A stretch of 9,885 nt of DNA from NCBI GenBank assembly GCA_007117275.1, contig SKGV01000083.1, positions 1 to 9,885 of the forward strand, read 5' to 3'. Positions 6,015 through 9,885 of this stretch are shown piece after piece. Under the pieces are notes generated by a model that was not told where the DNA came from, ran no database searches, and was given only the letters and a program-made list of their open reading frames with translations. The position numbers and the translations under genes are program-made. The stretch comes from Methylophaga sp. Its GTDB lineage: Bacteria > Pseudomonadota > Gammaproteobacteria > Nitrosococcales > Methylophagaceae. Position 1 is the first letter of the stretch; each line of letters starts with the position of its first letter.

Positions 6015-7145
6015 TTGTCAAACCCACATCAGCAGCTCGTTAACACCAAACGCTGGGTTATCAAGATCGGCAGTGCCTTACTGACGCGTGTTGGTGAAGG
6101 TCTGGATCTGGAACGGATTCGCTGGCTGAGTGGTGAGATTGCTGCATTAAGAGCACAAGGAAAAGAGATTGTGTTGGTCACTTCGGGCTCTGTCGCAGCA
6201 GGTATGCAGCAGTTGGGCTGGCGTAAACGACCGCACACGCTGCACCACCTGCAAGCTGCGGCCAGTGTCGGTCAAATGGGACTCATTCATGCCTATGCAA
6301 CCGAGTGTGGGCAGCATGGAATTCACACAGCGCAGATACTATTGACCCACTCTGATCTTGCCAACCGCGAAAGACATCTCAACGCACGCAGTGCCCTGCA
6401 AACGTTATTGTCTCTGGGAATTTTGCCGGTAGTGAATGAGAACGATGCGATTGCCACTGAGGAAATTCGCTTTGGTGACAATGACACACTCGCGGCAATG
6501 ACTGCCAATTTGGTTGAAGCCGAGGTATTAGTGATTCTCACCGATCAGGATGGCTTGTTTGACGCAGATCCAAGAATGCATCCTGATGCCCGTTTGATTG
6601 CTGCATCTGCAGCCAGCAATCCAACCTTGGATGCCATGGCCGGCGGCAGTAAAGGCGAACTTGGACGAGGAGGCATGACCACCAAATTACTCGCAGCGCG
6701 CCGCGCTGCACGCAGTGGTGCAATGACGGTGATCGTCTCAGGTAAACATCCAGACAATCTTCGCCTGTTGGCCGCAGGTAAGGGTGTCGGCACATTACTA
6801 TGGCCTGACAACAAACCTATCAAAGCACGTCAGCAATGGTTGGCAGGACATCTGATGCCCAAAGGTCAGCTAGTCTTGGACGATGGTGCAGTGGCGGTGA
6901 TTCGTCAGCAAGGACGCAGTGTGCTTCCGGTCGGTGTCAAGCAAGTGCTGGGTGATTTTACCCGTGGAGAGTTGGTGATTTGCACTGATCAGCAAGGTCA
7001 GGAGGTTGCCCGAGGATTAGTGAATTACAATGCCAAAGAAGCAGCCGTTATCAAAGGTCAATCCAGTCAGGCGATTGAGAGCTTATTGGGATATATTGAT
7101 GAGCCAGAATTGATCCATCGTGACAATTTGGTAGTGACTAGCTGA
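6015..7145 (+). CDS. proB: Glutamate 5-kinase ProB
   Basis: A 376-residue enzyme phosphorylating L-glutamate at the gamma carboxylate, the first step of proline synthesis; normally feedback-inhibited by proline. Residues 12 to about 265 are the amino-acid kinase domain: KIGSALLT (17-24), VTSGSVAAGM (55-64), the NENDAIATEEIRFGDNDTLAA glutamate/ATP region (141-161), LTDQDGLFDADPR and the GGMTTKLLAA loop (219-228). Residues from about 279 to the end are the PUA domain found in most bacterial ProB. The start is a TTG at 6015-6017, supported by GAGG eight bases upstream and only 3 bases after the obgE stop, so translation is probably coupled. proA is not in the window. A terminator follows. Confidence 0.95.
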   Translation: MSNPHQQLVNTKRWVIKIGSALLTRVGEGLDLERIRWLSGEIAALRAQGKEIVLVTSGSVAAGMQQLGWRKRPHTLHHLQAAASVGQMGLIHAYATECGQHGIHTAQILLTHSDLANRERHLNARSALQTLLSLGILPVVNENDAIATEEIRFGDNDTLAAMTANLVEAEVLVILTDQDGLFDADPRMHPDARLIAASAASNPTLDAMAGGSKGELGRGGMTTKLLAARRAARSGAMTVIVSGKHPDNLRLLAAGKGVGTLLWPDNKPIKARQQWLAGHLMPKGQLVLDDGAVAVIRQQGRSVLPVGVKQVLGDFTRGELVICTDQQGQEVARGLVNYNAKEAAVIKGQSSQAIESLLGYIDEPELIHRDNLVVTS

Positions 7146-7159
7146 CATTCAGGCATAAA

Positions 7160-7182
7160 AAAACCGGCAATGAGCCGGTTTT
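7160..7182. terminator. Bidirectional intrinsic terminator between proB and rpsT
   Basis: A 9-bp perfect stem, AAAACCGGC (7160-7168) and GCCGGTTTT (7174-7182), with an AATGA loop. On the plus strand the stem ends in T residues to stop proB. On the minus strand the run of A at 7157-7163 becomes a U-tract, so the same hairpin ends the convergent rpsT transcript. Confidence 0.85.
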
Positions 7183-7202
7183 GTTATTTGATTGTTGTTC
7201 GC

Positions 7203-7463
7203 TTACATTGCACGAACAGCGTTGTTCAAACGGCTTTTACCGCGAGCTGCTGTGTTTTTGTGAATGATACCCTTACGCGCCATGCGATCCAGCACTGGGA
7301 CAGCAGATTGGAAAGCAGCAACAGCCTGTTCTTTGTCGCCGGCTGCAATCGCTTTTCTGAGCGCTTTGATTTTAGTGCGCATCGCAGAACGTTGACTGGC
7401 ATTGCGCTGACGGTGAACTTCCGCCTGACGAGCGCGTTTTTTTGCTTGTGCTGAGTTTGCCAA
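7203..7463 (-). CDS. rpsT: 30S ribosomal protein S20
   Basis: An 86-residue, very basic, helical protein beginning MANSAQAKKRARQ and ending RLNNAVRAM, the standard length and pattern of S20, which binds 16S rRNA in the 30S body. The start codon is TTG (7461-7463) with an AGGAG SD upstream. E. coli rpsT also starts with UUG, and S20 represses its own translation there; the conserved weak start suggests the same control here. It is a single-gene transcript with its own promoter and the shared terminator downstream. Confidence 0.98.
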   Translation of the reverse strand: MANSAQAKKRARQAEVHRQRNASQRSAMRTKIKALRKAIAAGDKEQAVAAFQSAVPVLDRMARKGIIHKNTAARGKSRLNNAVRAM

Positions 7464-7506
7464 AGTGCTTCTCCTAAAATTCAGCTATCTGTACATTGAA
7501 CCAGAC

Positions 7507-7535
7507 ATTATCCGTATTTTGAATCACGTTGTAAA
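7507..7535 (-). promoter_or_regulatory. Predicted sigma-70 promoter of rpsT
   Basis: On the minus strand, -35 TTTACA (7530-7535, 5/6), a 17-base spacer and -10 GATAAT (7507-7512, 5/6). Transcription would begin near 7500, leaving about 37 bases of leader with the AGGAG site. Spacing and box quality fit a strong ribosomal-protein promoter. Confidence 0.7.
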
Positions 7536-7547
7536 TGTTAATATGAA
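7519..7547 (+). promoter_or_regulatory. Possible promoter of the ExoIII gene
   Basis: -35 TTGAAT (7519-7524), a 17-base spacer and -10 TATGAA (7542-7547), each a 4/6 match. It would start transcription about 18 bases before the ATG at 7572. Its boxes are interleaved with the rpsT promoter on the other strand. It is weaker than the rpsT promoter and may be wrong, but no other strong candidate is present. Confidence 0.4.
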
Positions 7548-7571
7548 GAAATTTTCAATATTGGGAATGTC

Positions 7572-8357
7572 ATGCGCATCATTACCGTAAATGTTAATGG
7601 AATTCGTGCCGCAGCACGCAAGGGATTTTTTGCTTGGTTGGCCAAACAGAATGCCGATGTCGTTTGCATCCAGGAAACCAAAGCACAATTGCTGCAATTG
7701 GATGACCCCATGTTTCACCCGAGTGACTATCATTGTTTTTACCATGATGCGGAAAAAAAGGGCTACAGTGGCGTCGCCATCTATTGCCGTCAAGCGCCTG
7801 ATGAAGTCATTATCGGCATGGGCAATGATGAGTTTGATGCTGAAGGGCGTTATATCGAAGTGCGCTTAGGCCGATTGAGTGTGGTGTCTTTGTATTTGCC
7901 GTCAGGCTCTTCTAGCGAGCAACGACAACAGGCCAAATACCGCTGTATGGCTTTTTTTGAAAACAAGATGCAAGAAATGGCTAATTCCGGGCGCGACTAC
8001 ATTCTCTGTGGTGACTGGAATATTGCCCATAAAAACCAGGACATCCGGAACTGGAGAGGTAATCAAAAAAATTCCGGGTTTTTGCCTGATGAACGCGCCT
8101 GGCTGGATAAGCTGTTTGATGAGATGCATTTTGTTGACGCATTTCGTGAATTGCCCCAAGCCGAGCATGAGTACACCTGGTGGTCAAACCGTGGTCAAGC
8201 ATGGGCTAACAATGTTGGTTGGCGAATTGATTATCACATACTCAGCCCCAGCCTGAAGGGTAAGGTGCAAGCGACCGACATTTATCGTGAACAACGCTTT
8301 TCTGATCACGCACCATTGACAGTGGATTACGCTATATCGCCTGCCACATTGAGTTGA
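7572..8357 (+). CDS. xthA: Exodeoxyribonuclease III (AP endonuclease family), Crc-like branch
   Basis: A 261-residue endonuclease/exonuclease/phosphatase-fold protein. Residues matching the E. coli ExoIII catalytic set are all present: N7, E35 (in CIQETKA), Y108 (SLYLPSG), D148 and N150 (GDWNIAH), D220 (GWRIDYH), D245 and H246 (SDHAP). It should cut at abasic sites and degrade 3' ends in base-excision repair, with Mg2+. The overall sequence (MRIITVNVNGIRAAARKG start, GFLPDERAWLD, GWRIDY) resembles the Pseudomonas Crc protein, a relative that has lost nuclease residues; here they are intact, so a nuclease is the better call. Start ATG 7572 follows a weak SD (TTGGGAA). A small DUF6435-type gene follows 52 bases downstream. 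Confidence 0.93.
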   Translation: MRIITVNVNGIRAAARKGFFAWLAKQNADVVCIQETKAQLLQLDDPMFHPSDYHCFYHDAEKKGYSGVAIYCRQAPDEVIIGMGNDEFDAEGRYIEVRLGRLSVVSLYLPSGSSSEQRQQAKYRCMAFFENKMQEMANSGRDYILCGDWNIAHKNQDIRNWRGNQKNSGFLPDERAWLDKLFDEMHFVDAFRELPQAEHEYTWWSNRGQAWANNVGWRIDYHILSPSLKGKVQATDIYREQRFSDHAPLTVDYAISPATLS

Positions 8358-8409
8358 ACTTTGTTGGCGTGACAGGCTCTGAGTAGAACATCCATCAAGA
8401 GGCAGGATC

Positions 8410-8577
8410 ATGTTTTCACTATTCAAGTCAGACCCAGTCAAGAAACTGAAAAAACAGCTGGCCCAAAAACGCGAGCAAGCCATGCTGGCACAGCGTAACG
8501 GTGATATTCGCAGCTTTGCTAGCTTAACCGAACAGGCGCAGGTGTTGGAGGATGAAATCAAGCGGCTTGAAGCCTAG
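8410..8577 (+). CDS. Small DUF6435-type protein, 55 residues
   Basis: A short gene starting with ATG at 8410 and ending TAG at 8575-8577, coding MFSLFKSDPVKKLKK and continuing as a charged, probably coiled-coil helical hairpin (QLAQKREQAMLAQRNGDIRSF, split here at D32, then a second helix to EDEIKRLEA). The start MF-LFKSDPVKKL and the central AQRNGDI match my memory of the small DUF6435 family in gammaproteobacteria. An AAGAGG SD lies 7 bases before the ATG. It follows xthA by 52 bases with no terminator between, so co-transcription is likely. There are no cysteines, membrane segment or signal peptide, so it is expected to be cytoplasmic. Function is unknown. Confidence 0.85.
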   Translation: MFSLFKSDPVKKLKKQLAQKREQAMLAQRNGDIRSFASLTEQAQVLEDEIKRLEA

Positions 8578-8610
8578 CCTGATCTGAGAAACTCAAGCCT
8601 AAGGCTGGTT

Positions 8611-8628
8611 TTGGCGGCATTAAACGGG
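8611..8628 (+). repeat. Left copy of an 18-bp direct repeat
   Basis: TTGGCGGCATTAAACGGG matches 9062-9079 at 17 of 18 bases. Both copies are preceded within 10 bases by AAGCCT and followed by a GTT(A)GG-like stretch, so the related unit may be about 60 bp. Confidence 0.75.
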
Positions 8629-8642
8629 ATTGAAGGTTTCAG

Positions 8643-8680
8643 ACTGTTGGGTTAGGCGGAATACAACGAAGCTGAACAGT
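8643..8680 (+). repeat. Hairpin 1 of the GTTGGGT family (degenerate)
   Basis: ACTGTT (8643-8648) pairs with AACAGT (8675-8680), and four more pairs can form after one mismatch. The 5' arm continues as GGGTTAGGCGG, shared with the next two hairpins. Confidence 0.5.
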
Positions 8681-8700
8681 TATGTCGTAAGTCTTCACAA

Positions 8701-8725
8701 GTGTTGGGCTAGGCAAGCTCAGCAC
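8701..8725 (+). repeat. Hairpin 2 of the GTTGGGT family
   Basis: A 10-bp stem, GTGTTGGGCT (8701-8710) and AGCTCAGCAC (8716-8725), with two G-U pairs and an AGGCA loop. The 5' arm followed by AGGC repeats the pattern of hairpin 1. Confidence 0.65.
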
Positions 8726-8773
8726 CAGGCTATGGACACTTTGTTAAGTCAGCTGAAAAATAAAAGCATATAG

Positions 8774-8798
8774 GTTGGGTTGAGGTAAGCAACCCAAC
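8774..8798 (+). repeat. Hairpin 3 of the GTTGGGT family
   Basis: A perfect 9-bp stem, GTTGGGTTG (8774-8782) and CAACCCAAC (8790-8798), with an AGGTAAG loop. It resembles the common bacterial intergenic palindromes built on GGTTGGGTT...AACCCAACA (from memory). Confidence 0.75.
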
Positions 8799-8840
8799 AA
8801 CCTGATTGATATTATCGGTTTTGTCGCTGCCGCTGGGCGT

Positions 8841-9079
8841 TCATTTCTTTTGCGTGCCCAAAAGAAACGAACCAAAGAAAACGGCACCCGATATTGCCTT
8901 GATTCCAAAAGTCAGACTTGTTTTATGGTGTGGTCGAAAATTGATTCGTGGCATCCATGCCACTCACCCTTCGGGCGCTTTCGGCGTCCAAATTTGTTCC
9001 AGAAAAATTTGTCGCTACGCTCAAACACTCGACCCCTTAACCCATAAAATAAGCCTGACTGTTGGCGGCAATAAACGGG
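8841..9079 (+). repeat. Probable interspersed intergenic element with serial hairpins
   Basis: Stems in order: TTTCTTTTG/CAAAAGAAA (8844-8852 with 8859-8867), GTGGCAT/ATGCCAC (8948-8963), GGGCGC/GCGTCC (8973-8989, one G-U) and CAAATTT/AAATTTG (8989-9011). The stretch around CCCAAAAGAAACGAACCAAAGAAAA and ACCCTTCGGGCGC, as I recall, is like dispersed repeats that yield spurious small proteins in many proteobacterial genomes. No transposase is present, so any mobility would have to be supplied in trans. Confidence 0.5.
9062..9079 (+). repeat. Right copy of the 18-bp direct repeat
   Basis: TTGGCGGCAATAAACGGG, one base different from 8611-8628 and 451 bp from it. It ends about 60 bp before the recQ stop codon. 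Confidence 0.75.
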
Positions 9080-9138
9080 GAGTAGGTTGTACTGGTGTTA
9101 GGTTTGCTCTGGACTGCACATGTCTCTATGCGACTTCA

Positions 9139-9885
9139 CTAATACAGCGATGCGACAACGCAGCGAATCACGCCGTAATCGTAGGCTTCATCCAATGCCT
9201 GAAAAATAGCTTTTAAGCTGTCTGCCTCATCACCGAGTGATTCAATGGTGCTGATGATTTCATTGAGTTGAGCGTCTTGCATATCTAGCACCTGCTTAAC
9301 ATCCACTAACCCGGCTTCAATTGCATCAGATAGATGGCTGTATACCGTGCTGACATTCAGGTCTCTTTGCTTGGCAATCTGCGCTGGCGTTAAGCCTTGT
9401 TCATGCAATAACAAGGTCTGATTGACGGTGTCACGCAAGCCATTATTCAATAATTCCGATAATGGATGGTGTTGAACAACCTCCAAAAACTGCTGACCAT
9501 AACGCGCCAGCTTTTGAGTACCAATGCCGGTAATGTTTGACATGGCCTGCATATCGCTTGGCCGGGTTTGACACATTTCCTTCAAAGTAGCGTCATGAAA
9601 AATCACAAATGGTGGCAGGCCATGTTGTTTGGCAATATTGGCACGCAATTTTCGCAGCGCGTCCCACAGCGCCTGATCTTGTGGTCGAACCACCGTGGTT
9701 TTTTTATCTTGTTTACTAGGCGATTGTCTCGCCTGCTGTTTGCGCAACAGTAGCTTTTGCTCGCCGCGTAACACAGCCCGACATTTTTCAGTCAAACGCA
9801 GAGCGCCATAGCGGTTAATGTCAATATCCAGATAGCCCATAGCGATCAGTTGCCGAAAAATTCCCCGCCATTCTGCGGTGGTTAA
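9139..9885 (-). CDS. recQ: RecQ-family DNA helicase, C-terminal part (5' end beyond the window)
   Basis: The last 248 codons are inside the window; the frame is open through the right edge. The first visible residues (TAEWRGIFRQLIAMGYLDIDINRYGALRLTEK, broken here by description) form the end of the RQC winged-helix domain. A charged linker follows, then an HRDC domain (about residues 70-145 of the visible part; LWDALRKLRANIAKQHGLPPFVIF, DATLKEMC, ITGIGTQKLARYG). After that comes a further region of about 95 residues with a helix-turn-helix (LLLHEQGLTPAQIAKQRD, LNVSTVYSHL, AIEAGLVDV), like the HTH_40 extension of some RecQ proteins; E. coli RecQ stops after HRDC. The helicase motor is outside the window, so activity cannot be judged. 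The gene converges on the repeat-rich gap. Confidence 0.9.
   Translation of the reverse strand, partial: LTTAEWRGIFRQLIAMGYLDIDINRYGALRLTEKCRAVLRGEQKLLLRKQQARQSPSKQDKKTTVVRPQDQALWDALRKLRANIAKQHGLPPFVIFHDATLKEMCQTRPSDMQAMSNITGIGTQKLARYGQQFLEVVQHHPLSELLNNGLRDTVNQTLLLHEQGLTPAQIAKQRDLNVSTVYSHLSDAIEAGLVDVKQVLDMQDAQLNEIISTIESLGDEADSLKAIFQALDEAYDYGVIRCVVASLY

Larger units (their letters stand above)
8578..9138. other. 560-bp gap filled with hairpins and repeat-like sequence
   Basis: No credible gene. A frame open on the plus strand from a TTG at 8806 to 9216 overlaps the end of recQ, has no SD and looks like translated repeat sequence. Instead the region holds three hairpins sharing a GTTGGG(T/C)T arm (8643-8805), a dense set of short inverted repeats (8844-9011), and an imperfect direct repeat at its two ends (8611-8628 and 9062-9079). 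The whole looks like one or more decayed intergenic interspersed elements. Confidence 0.7.

Noticed and set aside
8595..8612. Possible terminator AGCC/GGCT plus GGTTTT after the small DUF6435-type gene
   Set aside because: Four base pairs and an interrupted T-run are too weak to call an intrinsic terminator.
8806..9216. A 136-codon open frame on the plus strand in the xthA-recQ gap
   Set aside because: It starts with TTG without an SD, overlaps the recQ end by 78 bases, consists of repeat-like sequence with internal hairpins, and has no recognisable protein family.
1..9885. CRISPR array, toxin-antitoxin pair, phage or defence island
   Set aside because: No regularly spaced repeats with unique spacers, no paired small toxin-like genes, no integrase or nuclease-helicase cluster; RecQ and ExoIII here are ordinary repair proteins.

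Overview
The window reads as a stretch of gammaproteobacterial core chromosome of moderate GC content. The best evidence is the arrangement ispB, divergent from rplU-rpmA-obgE, with IspB, ProB, S20 and ExoIII-type proteins close to gammaproteobacterial forms. The squalene genes hpnD-hpnE and the Crc-like ExoIII would fit a methylotroph or sulfur-oxidiser-like lineage (for example the Methylophaga/Piscirickettsiaceae area), but that placement is a low-confidence inference.

Layout. Bases 1-4099 are read on the minus strand: a cut-off short-chain dehydrogenase, a small lipoprotein just upstream of it, then the coupled set [2Fe-2S] ferredoxin - hpnD - hpnE (two ATGA overlaps), then ispB. A 160-bp divergent promoter region leads into the plus-strand ribosomal/GTPase block rplU-rpmA, a terminator, then obgE-proB. 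A terminator that works in both directions separates proB from rpsT (minus). The rpsT/xth intergenic region has interleaved divergent promoters. The ExoIII gene is followed by a 55-residue DUF6435-type gene. About 560 bp without a credible gene follow, packed with hairpins and repeat-like sequence, before the C-terminal part of a recQ helicase gene (minus, running off the right end).

How the genes work together. IspB makes the polyprenyl tail for quinones, and HpnD/HpnE belong to the bacterial farnesyl-PP to squalene route, so the left half is an isoprenoid neighbourhood. The ferredoxin sits first in the hpnDE unit. HpnE is a reductive flavoenzyme, so the ferredoxin may supply its electrons; this is my main functional hypothesis. 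L21, L27, ObgE and S20 are ribosome components or assembly factors. ExoIII and RecQ are DNA repair enzymes.

I found no CRISPR array, tRNA, rRNA, transposase, phage gene or clear new defence system. The items most worth follow-up are the ferredoxin-HpnD-HpnE unit and the repeat-rich gap at 8578-9138.
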